A stretch of 64,000 nt of DNA, from positions 1-64,000 of the forward strand of contig CAKRYR010000001.1 in the NCBI GenBank assembly GCA_934432595.1. The letters are read 5' to 3'. Position 1 is the stretch's first letter; the number at the start of each line of letters is the position of its first letter. This document shows positions 33,109 through 41,134 of the stretch, piece by piece. The notes under the pieces are model-generated. The model worked only from the letters and a program-made list of their open reading frames with translations. It was not told the DNA's origin and ran no database searches. The position numbers and the translations under genes are program-made. This stretch comes from an uncultured Lachnospiraceae bacterium (GTDB taxonomy: Bacteria; Bacillota; Clostridia; Lachnospirales; Lachnospiraceae).

Positions 33109-33282
33109 CTAATATATACATCTCTTATTATTCAAATTGCTATCTAACTCATATATCTCCCAAACCTTAGGATATTCTTCCATATCACCTATAAACTCTG
33201 CTGTACTTATTGCTTCTTCATCATTATCTGCCTTAAATATTTCTACAATACATTCATCATAATATGCTCTATATGTTCCCAT
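33109..33282 (-). CDS. 57-aa small early protein
   Basis: Two ATGs are in frame. The second (33282) is chosen because the first lies one base after the GAGGAG site. Reads MGTYRAYYDECIVEIFKADN, DEEAISTAEFI, a pattern common in small phage early proteins. Stop overlaps a short hairpin (TAGGC-TTT-GCCTA, 33098-33110). Confidence 0.6.
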   Translation of the reverse strand: MGTYRAYYDECIVEIFKADNDEEAISTAEFIGDMEEYPKVWEIYELDSNLNNKRCIY

Positions 33283-33304
33283 ACTCATACTCCTCTCTTT
33301 ATAT

Positions 33305-33414
33305 GCACTGCCTAAGCAATATACTTTAAATGAAAACTAACTTCCAAATGCAATAAATATCAAATTAAATTAAAAATATATGTAAATACGTTATATGGAG
33401 GACTTAGGCAGTGC
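33305..33414. repeat. 12-bp inverted repeat bracketing the 33.3-kb intergenic gap
   Basis: GCACTGCCTAAG (33305-33316) and its exact complement (33403-33414) are separated by 86 AT-rich bases. The transcript could fold into a long-loop hairpin between the two small early genes. A shorter GCCTA hairpin follows the next gene. Regulatory role unknown. Confidence 0.45.
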
Positions 33415-33435
33415 TTGAAATATGCTAATGCATAT

Positions 33436-33609
33436 TTACTGGCTACTCTTTTTTAAAAACTCATCTATAGTTTTCTTATCTTGTGTCTGTTTTTGAGCAA
33501 GAAACATATTCACTGCAATGTATATTGCTTTTTGAGTAACCTCATCCAACTTATCTAAAAATTTACATGCATCTGCTGCCTGCTCTGTAATCTGACTGTA
33601 CGAAATCAT
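33436..33609 (-). CDS. 57-aa first early protein (Cro position)
   Basis: ATG 33609, 8 nt after AAAGGGG. Helical: MISYSQITEQAADACKFLDK, LDEVTQKAIYIAVNMFLA, then a Lys-rich end. It lies divergent from the CI-like repressor, where Cro or a regulator often sits, but I see no HTH. Function unknown. Confidence 0.6.
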   Translation of the reverse strand: MISYSQITEQAADACKFLDKLDEVTQKAIYIAVNMFLAQKQTQDKKTIDEFLKKSSQ

Positions 33610-33775
33610 AATGTCATTCCCCTTTCTTGTTTGTCAAACTATCTTTTTTGTTTACTCAACTAATATAATAGTTTGTTAAATTAACTTTGTCAAGAAGATT
33701 TTTATTTTTTTGTTGACTAGATTAACTTTTTATATTAATATAGTCTTGAAATAAGAAATAGAAAGGTGATTATTT
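33610..33775. promoter_or_regulatory. divergent CI/early control region
   Basis: Between the repressor (rightward) and early operon (leftward). A rightward promoter is likely: TTGACT, about 17 bases, then TATTAATAT ending near 33743. Repeated TTAAC/GTTGAC-like half-sites occur (GTTAAATTAAC; GTTGACTAGATTAAC). They are probable repressor operators of the lysis-lysogeny switch. Confidence 0.6.
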
Positions 33776-34141
33776 TTGAATAATAGAATAAAGTTACTAA
33801 GAAAAAAGCTAGGATTAACTCAAGAATCTTTTGCTCAAAAAATAGGTATAACTAAATCTTCTGTTAGCTTATTAGAGTCAGGTCAAAATAAAGCATCATC
33901 TCAAACAATTTTTATTATTTGTAGAGAATTTAATGTAAATGAAGAATGGCTTCGTAAGGGAACAGGAGAAATGTTCAATAATGAAGATAAAGAACTTGAG
34001 TATTACCTTGGTCAAATATCTGCTGACTCAGATGAATTTAGACGTTCATTAATTAAAAATATATGTAAGCTTTCCCCAGAAGAATGGGAAACTTTAAAAA
34101 AAGTTGTGACTGAAACATACATTGACTCAAAAAAAGGATAG
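33776..34141 (+). CDS. CI-like repressor (XRE HTH)
   Basis: 121 aa from a TTG start (33776) with GAAAGGTGATT upstream. HTH at residues 8-40 (LGLTQESFAQKIGITKSSVS, LLESG), then a helical dimerisation region. No LexA-like peptidase domain, so induction is not by self-cleavage. The only rightward regulatory gene at the switch, so the likely maintainer of lysogeny. Confidence 0.85.
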   Translation: MNNRIKLLRKKLGLTQESFAQKIGITKSSVSLLESGQNKASSQTIFIICREFNVNEEWLRKGTGEMFNNEDKELEYYLGQISADSDEFRRSLIKNICKLSPEEWETLKKVVTETYIDSKKG

Positions 34142-34559
34142 ATAACTCTATCCTTTTGATTTAACTGAGTAGACCTAATATAAAATTATATATTTTTACT
34201 AATAAAGCTTCATCATCAATTAAATCGATGATATTATGTAAAATTTGTTTCATATTCTCACCCCTAGGTGAAATATCGAAACAATAATGCTGAATTGTCT
34301 AAAACTAAAAACTATTATTTATTGACATATTGCATATAATGAGGTTATAACATTAGTGTAAACATTGCTTTTTACAAGCAGTAGTGAATACACAGTCCCT
34401 AGCGGACATTTATCGTAAGACCTCATAATTTTATGAGGTCTTTTGGTATTTAAATAAAAATTCTTTACCTTAATGATATCTTTTGATATAACTATATAAA
34501 CTGAACATACTCGGATGTCCTTAGGGCTTCGGGTCTTTTATGTTTTATATATATAAATA
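34142..34559 (+). ncRNA. probable small RNA with intrinsic terminator between repressor and integrase
   Basis: No gene fits here. A TTGACA at about 34322-34327 and AT-rich -10-like sequences are followed by GTCC-CTAGC-GGAC and then a strong hairpin GACCTCAT...ATGAGGTC with TTTTGGTATT (about 34419-34445). This is a good candidate for a rightward RNA of about 100 nt. The exact ends and function are unknown. Confidence 0.45.
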
Positions 34560-34678
34560 GCCCCTGCTGCAACAGGAGCTATCTTACACAATAATAAATC
34601 CCTATGGAATTATATTGTCTCTACAACATAGACAGTATACCATTCCATAGGGCAAATAGTCAACTTATTTTGACTATT
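34560..34678 (+). promoter_or_regulatory. structured integrase leader with terminator
   Basis: Three hairpins in a row: AGC(C)CCTG/CAGG(A)GCT; a long stem with 11-bp arms CCCTATGGAAT / ATTCCATAGGG; and AAATAGTCAA-N6-TTGACTATTT followed by TTGTTATTTTT. The last ends just before the integrase ribosome binding site. It could attenuate transcription into int or end an upstream RNA. Confidence 0.55.
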
Positions 34679-34709
34679 TGTTATTTTTATACCTGAAAGG
34701 ATGATATAC

Positions 34710-35771
34710 ATGAAATTACCTAACGGATATGGTTCTGTTTACAAATTATCTGGAAAAAGACGTAAACCTTGGATAGCAAGGAAAACTTCTGGATGGGATA
34801 TTAATGAGACTACTGGAAGTACTAAACAACTCTATAAAACAATTGGATATTTTTCTACTAGACAAGAAGCACTTACAGCTCTAGCTAATTATAATGAAAA
34901 TCCTTATGATTTGGATACAAATAATATGACATTTGCAGAAGTATATGATAAATGGACTGATGAATATTTTGAAACAATTACTCCTAGTGCTGTCAGAACT
35001 GTTAAATCTGCATACAATTACTGTGAATCTTTACATAATATGAGAATGCGTGATATTCGTGTAAATCATCTTGAACAAGTTATAAAAGCAGCTAAAGTAG
35101 GTAACTCTACCAAAAGTAGAATGAAAAGTTTATTCAACCTTATGTATAGATTTGCCTTGAAACATGAAATAGTAGATAAAGATTATGCAGCCTTATGTAA
35201 TTCAGTAAAACAAGAACCCGCTAAAATTAAACGTGTTCCATTTAGCCAGGATGAAATCACTACTCTTTGGCATAATATAGATTTTCCTTTTGTGAATATG
35301 GTCCTTATTGGTATATATACTGGATTTAGACCACAAGAACTTGCTATATTAAAAATAGCAGATATTGATTTTAATAATAAGACTATTAAAGGTGGATTAA
35401 AAACAGATGCAGGTAAGAATAGACTAGTTCCAATACATCCTCTTATCCTAGATTTAATTAAAACAGTATATGACGAAGCTTTATCACTTAACTCTGAATA
35501 TCTCTTTAATGACGAGAACGGGCAACAAGGCACATATATGACATACGATAAATATCGTAATCGTTGGAATAAAATAATGACTAAACTTAATATGGATCAC
35601 AAACCACACGATACTAGACATACATTTATTACTAAAGCTAAAGAAAGTAATATGAATGAATATATTATTAAACTTATCGTTGGTCATGCTGTAAGGGATG
35701 TAACCGAAAAGGTGTATACTCATAGAACTATTGAAGAGTTGCATATGGAGATTGAGAAAATTAAAGAATGA
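34710..35771 (+). CDS. int: tyrosine-family phage integrase
   Basis: 353 aa. N-terminal arm-binding domain (GSVYKLSGKRRKPWIARKTS), SAM-like core-binding domain (about 70-150), and a catalytic domain with Arg in YTGFRPQELA, HDTRHTF, VGHA and the nucleophile in VYTHR. ATG 34710 chosen, 9 nt after GAAAGG. It would recombine attP with the 3' end of the GGGtGRT gene. It lies 1.1 kb from attR, the usual layout. Confidence 0.93.
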   Translation: MKLPNGYGSVYKLSGKRRKPWIARKTSGWDINETTGSTKQLYKTIGYFSTRQEALTALANYNENPYDLDTNNMTFAEVYDKWTDEYFETITPSAVRTVKSAYNYCESLHNMRMRDIRVNHLEQVIKAAKVGNSTKSRMKSLFNLMYRFALKHEIVDKDYAALCNSVKQEPAKIKRVPFSQDEITTLWHNIDFPFVNMVLIGIYTGFRPQELAILKIADIDFNNKTIKGGLKTDAGKNRLVPIHPLILDLIKTVYDEALSLNSEYLFNDENGQQGTYMTYDKYRNRWNKIMTKLNMDHKPHDTRHTFITKAKESNMNEYIIKLIVGHAVRDVTEKVYTHRTIEELHMEIEKIKE

Positions 35772-35806
35772 TAATATAACTGCCAGGTACTAATGCCTGG
35801 CACTCT

Positions 35807-36541
35807 TTATTCATATATTTCTTTAACATAATTTACTATATCACCATTATCATGAACTATATCTTCATCTAACCACATATCTCTTAATGACATCCACTTA
35901 TATTCAACATCATCTATTACAAAACTGTCATTTTGTAATAGTTCTGGAAAATTCGATATGTTCACCTCATAAAATTGATGTCTATACTTTTTATATTTTT
36001 TTGCAGACTTTGAATATTTTGTATGAATATGTTCTCTCTTATACTTTATCGTTATATAACGTTTATCAATATGTAGCTTATCTGATATATATTGTATGAT
36101 TTCATTCTCATGCTCTTGTTTATCTTTAATTGTTCTCTTATTTAGAAACAACATTGAGCCTTGCCATGTAAGTTCTTTGTATAGCAAAAATCTATTAGGA
36201 TATTTATTAAACTTGTCTTTAATCATCAATATTGTATGATCATGTGTTTCCTTATCTAATTCTACAATTTCATCTAATAATTTATCACTCGTAACATTAT
36301 CCTTTTTCATTTTTCTAAATGACACCACACATTCATATAATAAATAACAAATAAATACTATATAAGCAAATATTGCCCATTCTTTTTTGATAAATAATAT
36401 GCCTCTAAATTCAACTGTAAATAAAGTTATTACATAAACGAACAAAGATACAACATATTCTTTAAATTTATAATTACCTATACTATCTTTGTGTTTATCT
36501 AATAAAATTTTCAAATCCTTTTTTTCAATAATTAATTCCAT
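35807..36541 (-). CDS. two-TM protein with degenerate NUDIX-like C-terminus, accessory gene
   Basis: 244 aa. N-terminal cytoplasmic helix, two membrane helices (VVSLFVYVITLFTVEFRGIL and WAIFAYIVFICYLLYECVV), a helical linker, then a soluble region (about 115-244) with strands LLYKELTWQGSMLFL and a C-terminal WMSLRDMWLDEDIVHDN. The last motif recalls NUDIX folds, but the catalytic NUDIX box is absent. Similar 2TM-NUDIX architecture is known among predicted nucleotide-signal effectors. It lies between int and attR, an accessory slot. Superinfection exclusion or abortive infection is a guess. Confidence 0.5.
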   Translation of the reverse strand: MELIIEKKDLKILLDKHKDSIGNYKFKEYVVSLFVYVITLFTVEFRGILFIKKEWAIFAYIVFICYLLYECVVSFRKMKKDNVTSDKLLDEIVELDKETHDHTILMIKDKFNKYPNRFLLYKELTWQGSMLFLNKRTIKDKQEHENEIIQYISDKLHIDKRYITIKYKREHIHTKYSKSAKKYKKYRHQFYEVNISNFPELLQNDSFVIDDVEYKWMSLRDMWLDEDIVHDNGDIVNYVKEIYE

Positions 36542-36734
36542 CTATTGTTTCATCCTACTTTGTAATTAAAATTAAAATAAGGGCAGATAACATTCAAATC
36601 TGTCCCTTATTATCTCGTCATACTTTTATTTAATACTAATACATTATATACAAAACTTTAAATAATTACAACTTATGATTTCTTTTTTATTATTTATGGT
36701 TTTACTTATTACTTGTTATATTTCTTGGTAACTT

Positions 36735-36790
36735 TGTTAGTTACTTGTTAGTTACGAGTGTTAGTTACGTGTTAGTTACGTGTTAGTTAC
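36735..36790 (+). repeat. five TGTTAGTTAC arm-type repeats near attR
   Basis: Copies begin at 36735, 36746, 36759, 36770 and 36781, about one DNA turn apart, all in the same orientation. Two more copies lie near attL. Likely sites for integrase/Xis binding on attP arms. Confidence 0.7.
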
Positions 36791-36856
36791 GAGTAAATTT
36801 TGAGGGTTATTTACAGATTTTTTCAGACAACTTATACAATTTTTCTACACATACAA

Positions 36857-36889
36857 AAAGTGGCTCAAACCTACTGTTTAAGCCACTTT
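36857..36889 (-). terminator. phage-borne copy of the GGGtGRT-gene terminator
   Basis: Arms AAAGTGGCTCAAAC (36857-36870) and GTTTAAGCCACTTT (36876-36889), loop CTACT, differing by a single base from the copy beyond attL. Read leftward a T run follows. It lies inside the prophage, so the phage supplies a replacement terminator for the interrupted host transcript. Confidence 0.75.
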
Positions 36890-36910
36890 CCGTAATTTTA
36901 TATTTAACTA

Positions 36911-36954
36911 TAATTAAAATTTGCCATTGTCAGCTGCTTCCTGTACAGAAACTG
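36911..36954. other. attR: attR core (44 bp)
   Basis: Identical to 3411-3454 and includes the last 13 codons or so and stop of the GGGtGRT gene, so integration leaves the host protein intact. Confidence 0.9.
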
Positions 36955-37924
36955 CTACTGCAACTGTAGCACCTACCATTGGATTGTTACCCATTCCGAT
37001 AAGCCCCATCATTTCAACGTGAGCTGGAACTGATGAAGAACCTGCGAATTGAGCATCACTGTGCATACGTCCCATAGTATCTGTCATACCATATGAAGCT
37101 GGACCTGCTGCCATATTATCTGGGTGAAGTGTTCTACCAGTACCACCGCCTGATGCAACTGAGAAATACTTCTTACCTTGCTCAACACATTCTTTCTTAT
37201 AAGTACCTGCAACTGGATGTTGGAATCTAGTTGGGTTAGTTGAGTTACCAGTAATTGATACATCAACTTTTTCTTTATGCATGATTGCAACACCTTCAGT
37301 AACGTCATTTGCACCATAGCAATTAACTTTACTTCTTAATCCATCTGAATAAGATTTTCTAAATACTTCTTTAACTTCTCCAGTGCTGTAATCCATTTCA
37401 GTCTCTACATAAGTAAATCCATTAATTCTTGATATAATTTGAGCAGCATCTTTTCCAAGACCATTTAAGATAACTCTTAAAGGTTTCTTTCTTACTTTGT
37501 TAGCCTTCTCTGCAATACCTATTGCACCTTCAGCTGCTGCAAATGATTCATGTCCTGCAAGAAATGCGAAACAATCAGTTTCTTCTTCAAGTAACATCTT
37601 TCCTAAGTTACCATGTCCTAAACCAACTTTTCTTTGGTCTGCAACTGAACCTGGAATACAGAAAGCTTGAAGTCCTTCTCCGATAGCTGCTGCAGCATCT
37701 GCTGCTCTTCTTGCACCTTTCTTTATTGCTATTGCTGCACCTACTGTGTATGCCCAACAAGCATTCTCAAAACAAATTGGTTGAATACCTTTTACTTGGT
37801 TGTATACATCAAGTCCAGCATCTTTTGTAATCTTTTCTGCTTCTTCAATTGAAGAAATTCCATAACTATTAAGTACTGAATTTATTTTATCAATTCTTCT
37901 CTCATATGATTCAAATAAAGCCAT
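36914..37924 (-). CDS. GGGtGRT family protein
   Basis: 336 aa with the name-giving motif GGGTGRTLHPDNMAAGPASY and the conserved ending SYGMTDTMGRMHSD...GNNPMVGATVAVAV. Almost always paired with a NifU-like Fe-S scaffold, as here, but its biochemical role is not established. Operon with the gene at 37943, 18 bp apart. ATG 37924 after AAGGAGG. Its last codons are the phage attachment site, and they were rebuilt by the phage without changing the protein. Confidence 0.9.
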   Translation of the reverse strand: MALFESYERRIDKINSVLNSYGISSIEEAEKITKDAGLDVYNQVKGIQPICFENACWAYTVGAAIAIKKGARRAADAAAAIGEGLQAFCIPGSVADQRKVGLGHGNLGKMLLEEETDCFAFLAGHESFAAAEGAIGIAEKANKVRKKPLRVILNGLGKDAAQIISRINGFTYVETEMDYSTGEVKEVFRKSYSDGLRSKVNCYGANDVTEGVAIMHKEKVDVSITGNSTNPTRFQHPVAGTYKKECVEQGKKYFSVASGGGTGRTLHPDNMAAGPASYGMTDTMGRMHSDAQFAGSSSVPAHVEMMGLIGMGNNPMVGATVAVAVSVQEAADNGKF

Positions 37925-37942
37925 TCTTACGTATCCTCCTTC

Positions 37943-38635
37943 TTATTCTGCTCTTGGGTCAATTATTTTAACAGCGTCTTGTACTCTACCATATTGACCT
38001 TTAGCTTTTTCTAATGCTGTAGCTGGATCGTCACCTTTCTTAATGAAATCCATCATCTTACCAAAGCTTACGAATTGGTATCCTATAATTTCATCATCTT
38101 CATTTAATGCTATTCCAGTTACATATCCTTCAGCCATCTCTAAGTAACGAGGACCTTTCTTTAAAGTACCATACATAGTACCAACTTGGCTTCTAAGACC
38201 CTTTCCTAAGTCCTCAAGTCCTGCACCGATTGCAAGTCCATCTTCTGAGAATGCAGATTGAGTTCTACCATATACTATTTGTAAGAATAATTCTCTCATT
38301 GCTGTATTTATAGCATCACATACAAGGTCAGTATTCAATGCTTCAAGAATAGTTCTTCCTGGTAAAATCTCTGATGCCATTGCAGCTGAATGAGTCATAC
38401 CTGAACATCCTATTGTCTCTACTAATGCTTCTTGAATAACACCTTCTTTAACATTAAGTGTTAACTTACAAGCTCCTTGTTGTGGTGCACACCAACCAAT
38501 ACCATGTGTAAAACCTGATATATCAGTAATGTCTTTTGCCTTAACCCATTTTGCTTCTTCTGGGATTGGTGCTGCTCCATGATTTACGCCTTGAGCTACA
38601 GGGCACATTGTTTCTACTTCATGTGAATAAATCAT
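37943..38635 (-). CDS. NifU-like iron-sulfur cluster scaffold protein
   Basis: 230 aa. Contains GWCAPQQGACKLTLNVKEGV and IGCSGMTHSAAMASEIL, giving the scattered Cys ligands of the NifU/IscU-type N-terminal domain variant always found with GGGtGRT proteins. ATG 38635 is 6 nt after GAAAGGAG. An in-frame extension to 38659 lacks a site. Probably holds or transfers Fe-S clusters. Confidence 0.85.
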   Translation of the reverse strand: MIYSHEVETMCPVAQGVNHGAAPIPEEAKWVKAKDITDISGFTHGIGWCAPQQGACKLTLNVKEGVIQEALVETIGCSGMTHSAAMASEILPGRTILEALNTDLVCDAINTAMRELFLQIVYGRTQSAFSEDGLAIGAGLEDLGKGLRSQVGTMYGTLKKGPRYLEMAEGYVTGIALNEDDEIIGYQFVSFGKMMDFIKKGDDPATALEKAKGQYGRVQDAVKIIDPRAE

Positions 38636-38842
38636 TTTGAAACTCCTTTCAATGTACATAATTTTATCTTAAAAATATTTTGTAATGCTTAAAGCCTTCC
38701 AAATCTCAACTGTACTTAATTATCTAAGAATATCTGTAATATATCGGTCAATGTCATAACTATATCTAACATCGAACCTCTTTCTGCATATAGTCTTGAT
38801 AATACTCTAAGCATATATTGGTCTCTTTGGAATAATTTTCCA
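38636..38842 (-). promoter_or_regulatory. upstream region of the NifU-like/GGGtGRT operon
   Basis: About 200 AT-rich bases that must hold the operon promoter. I see no riboswitch or clear operator. Confidence 0.35.
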
Positions 38843-38902
38843 CAAAAAAACCACACTAGATTATTGTGACATAAAATCACAAAATAGTCTAGTGTTTTTT
38901 AT
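38843..38902. terminator. bidirectional terminator
   Basis: ACACTAGA (38853-38860) pairs with TCTAGTGT (38888-38895), with an inner TTGTGA/TCACAA stem. T runs follow on both strands. It can end the leftward 94-aa membrane gene. A second hairpin, CACCAAGCA-N5-TGCTTGGTG, lies at about 38937-38960. Confidence 0.6.
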
Positions 38903-38996
38903 CATTTTTTTTATATTTTTGTAACAGTTCAGCCAGCACCAAGCATTTACTGCTTGGTGACGTGCATCCAATTTTGATATACTATGGCTACATATA

Positions 38997-39281
38997 CTAA
39001 AATATCATTTTAATAATATCTAAAACAACTGCAATTGCAAACAAACCTGCTGTAATAAAATATAATATTTTTAAATTATTCCCTTTTTTTAATTTAAAAG
39101 CCTGTATTAAAGCAAACACACAAAATGTTACATTAAATGCTAATCCACAACACTCTGAATAGAATTTATTATACCTTGCTAGGACCCATTTTGCTATTAA
39201 AAATACCAATAGTAATGCAGTAATAATAACATCTACAATTGCCGATTTTTTATTTACATTTTTTTGTTCTTGATTTTCCAT
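38997..39281 (-). CDS. 94-aa three-TM membrane protein
   Basis: Three hydrophobic helices (AIVDVIITALLLVFLIAKWV; CGLAFNVTFCVFALIQAF; ILYFITAGLFAIAVVLDII). ATG 39281, 8 nt after AAAGGGG. The longer in-frame start has no site. Family unknown. Followed by the bidirectional terminator. Confidence 0.6.
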   Translation of the reverse strand: MENQEQKNVNKKSAIVDVIITALLLVFLIAKWVLARYNKFYSECCGLAFNVTFCVFALIQAFKLKKGNNLKILYFITAGLFAIAVVLDIIKMIF

Positions 39282-39365
39282 CAAATTCGCCCCTTTTTTA
39301 TTTTCCACTTACTAGTCTACCATATACCTCTCCCAACATCAATGTCAGAGAATTCCAGTTTATTG

Positions 39366-40214
39366 TTAAATTGAGTAGTCTATTTTTTTTCCTAAAGAAT
39401 TTAAAGAATACTTATTATCTAGAGTTCCATATTTTTCATAAGCTTCTATTTTACGTAGCAATTCTTCAACTGAACTAGCTTCAATAGTAACAGTGTCTTC
39501 TTCACTATCGTAATCATAATAAGAATCCTCTTGTTTCTTATCAACACCATATTTTTCATCTAATTTCGCTTTTCTATCTTCTGCTATTTTGTCCTTTGCT
39601 TCTTTCTTAGCATCTGCTTTTTCCTTTGCTTTAGCCTCAGCCCTTTTTTCTTCTCTACGTTCTTTTATCTTTTCTCTCTGCTCTTTCATCTGTTTATCTA
39701 CAGTTGCAAAGAAAGATGCTCTATTATCTTTATTTATACTCATACCATATGATTTAACATTAGGATTAGACTCCAAGCTTTTCTTAAGTGTATTAAGTTG
39801 TGAAGAAGCATTTGTTAATACGGATTCTATTTGCTTAGCATATTTTTCATCTGTAGCCATTCTTTCAATCTTATCTGTATCAATAAGCACTGTTAAACCG
39901 TTTCCACTTGCAAAACTTCCTTTCATCATCTCAGCTTCTTGCTTCTTATCTGAAGCAACTAATACAAAATTAAGATTACTATATTTTTTAGTCAAATTTT
40001 TATAATAATCTAAAGCTGTATCACTTAACTTTGCATCTCCATAGGTTCGCATACCCGTTACTTTCTTTTTTTCATTTACTTCTGTGCTTTCTTCTACATT
40101 ACTACTATTCTTTGCCTGAGTTTCCTTGTCTTTCTCATCTTTTGTTTTCTTTATTCTATCATTATTTTGATAATAATTATTAACAACTTGACTATATGCA
40201 TTTATTTTATCCAT
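39366..40214 (-). CDS. DUF6033-like coiled-coil protein
   Basis: 282 aa cytoplasmic protein opening MDKINAYSQVVNNYYQNN, with an alpha/beta part NLNFVLVASDKKQEAEMMKG (about 75-130) and a long Lys/Glu/Ala coiled coil (about 180-225). Matches the DUF6033 pattern seen in Lachnospiraceae. Function unknown. ATG 40214 with GGAGGTATATGT upstream. Monocistronic. Confidence 0.65.
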   Translation of the reverse strand: MDKINAYSQVVNNYYQNNDRIKKTKDEKDKETQAKNSSNVEESTEVNEKKKVTGMRTYGDAKLSDTALDYYKNLTKKYSNLNFVLVASDKKQEAEMMKGSFASGNGLTVLIDTDKIERMATDEKYAKQIESVLTNASSQLNTLKKSLESNPNVKSYGMSINKDNRASFFATVDKQMKEQREKIKERREEKRAEAKAKEKADAKKEAKDKIAEDRKAKLDEKYGVDKKQEDSYYDYDSEEDTVTIEASSVEELLRKIEAYEKYGTLDNKYSLNSLGKKIDYSI

Positions 40215-40345
40215 ACATATACCTCCAATTAAAACGATATATCACTTACAACACAATTCTCTATTAAATAAATCGAGGACACCATATATATGATATCCCC
40301 TAACTTCACTCTTAAATATAATATCGGATTTACTAAATCTATAAC

Positions 40346-41014
40346 TTATCTTTTCTCAACAACTTCTCCACGTTTTTTATATATACTCTTAGGAGGAACA
40401 TATCCTCTAACCATTGATAATGGATAAACATTGGTTTGCTGACCAATTACTGTTCCAGGATTAAGTACACTATTACATCCAACTTCTACATTGTTTCCAA
40501 GCATAGCTCCCATTTTCTTAAGTCCTGTTTCTATCTTATCATCGCCAATCATAATAGTTACATTAGTCTTATCTGACTTAACATTTGATGTAATAGAGCC
40601 TGCTCCCATATGTGATTTATAACCAAGTATTGAATCACCTACATAATTATAATGAGGAACTTGAACATTATTAAATAATATTACATTCTTTAGTTCTGTT
40701 GAATTACCAACCACACAATTCTTTCCAACAATAGCATTTCCTCTTATAAATGCACAATGCCTAACTTCTGCTCCGTGGTCTATAATTACAGGTCCATTGA
40801 TATATGCAGATTCAAATACTTTAGCATCCTTTGCTATCCATACATTCTCGCCAACCTTGTCATATTCATCTGCTGGTAATGTTTCTCCTAATTTAACAAT
40901 AAATTCTGATATTTTAGGAAGTATCTCCCAAGGATATGTTACTCCTTTGAATAAATCCTTTGCTATAGTTTCATTTAAATCATACATATTTTTAATCATC
41001 ATATTCTCTTTCAT
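40346..41014 (-). CDS. hexapeptide-repeat (left-handed beta-helix) sugar-nucleotide/acyltransferase-like protein
   Basis: 222 aa. From about residue 65 the sequence shows hexapeptide repeats (INGPVIIDHGAEVRHCAFIR, GNAIVGKNCVVGNSTELKNV) typical of GlmU-type beta-helices. The N-terminal part has DKVGENVWIAKDAKV. There is no nucleotidyltransferase domain, so it resembles stand-alone acetyltransferase/UDP-sugar homologues. Substrate unknown. ATG 41014, weak site upstream. Confidence 0.75.
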   Translation of the reverse strand: MKENMMIKNMYDLNETIAKDLFKGVTYPWEILPKISEFIVKLGETLPADEYDKVGENVWIAKDAKVFESAYINGPVIIDHGAEVRHCAFIRGNAIVGKNCVVGNSTELKNVILFNNVQVPHYNYVGDSILGYKSHMGAGSITSNVKSDKTNVTIMIGDDKIETGLKKMGAMLGNNVEVGCNSVLNPGTVIGQQTNVYPLSMVRGYVPPKSIYKKRGEVVEKR

Positions 41015-41104
41015 AATTCACCAATACTGTTATCACAGTTCTCCTTTTATTATATTTGTTATATCCCCCATATAACAATACACTCCATGTTTTTTATTAT
41101 CATT

Positions 41105-41134
41105 GTAACTATTCATCCAATAACTGAATGTTAC
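41105..41134. repeat. 30-bp dispersed palindromic element, copy 1
   Basis: Begins GTAACTATTCA and ends CTGAATGTTAC. It overlaps the stop of the DUF1385 gene. Same 30-bp length and ends as the elements at 51107-51136 and (reverse) 53636-53665. Confidence 0.6.

Noticed and set aside
36735..36790. CRISPR-like array of short repeats
   Set aside because: Repeats are only 10 bp with 1-3 bp between them; no spacers or cas genes. Better explained as integrase arm sites.
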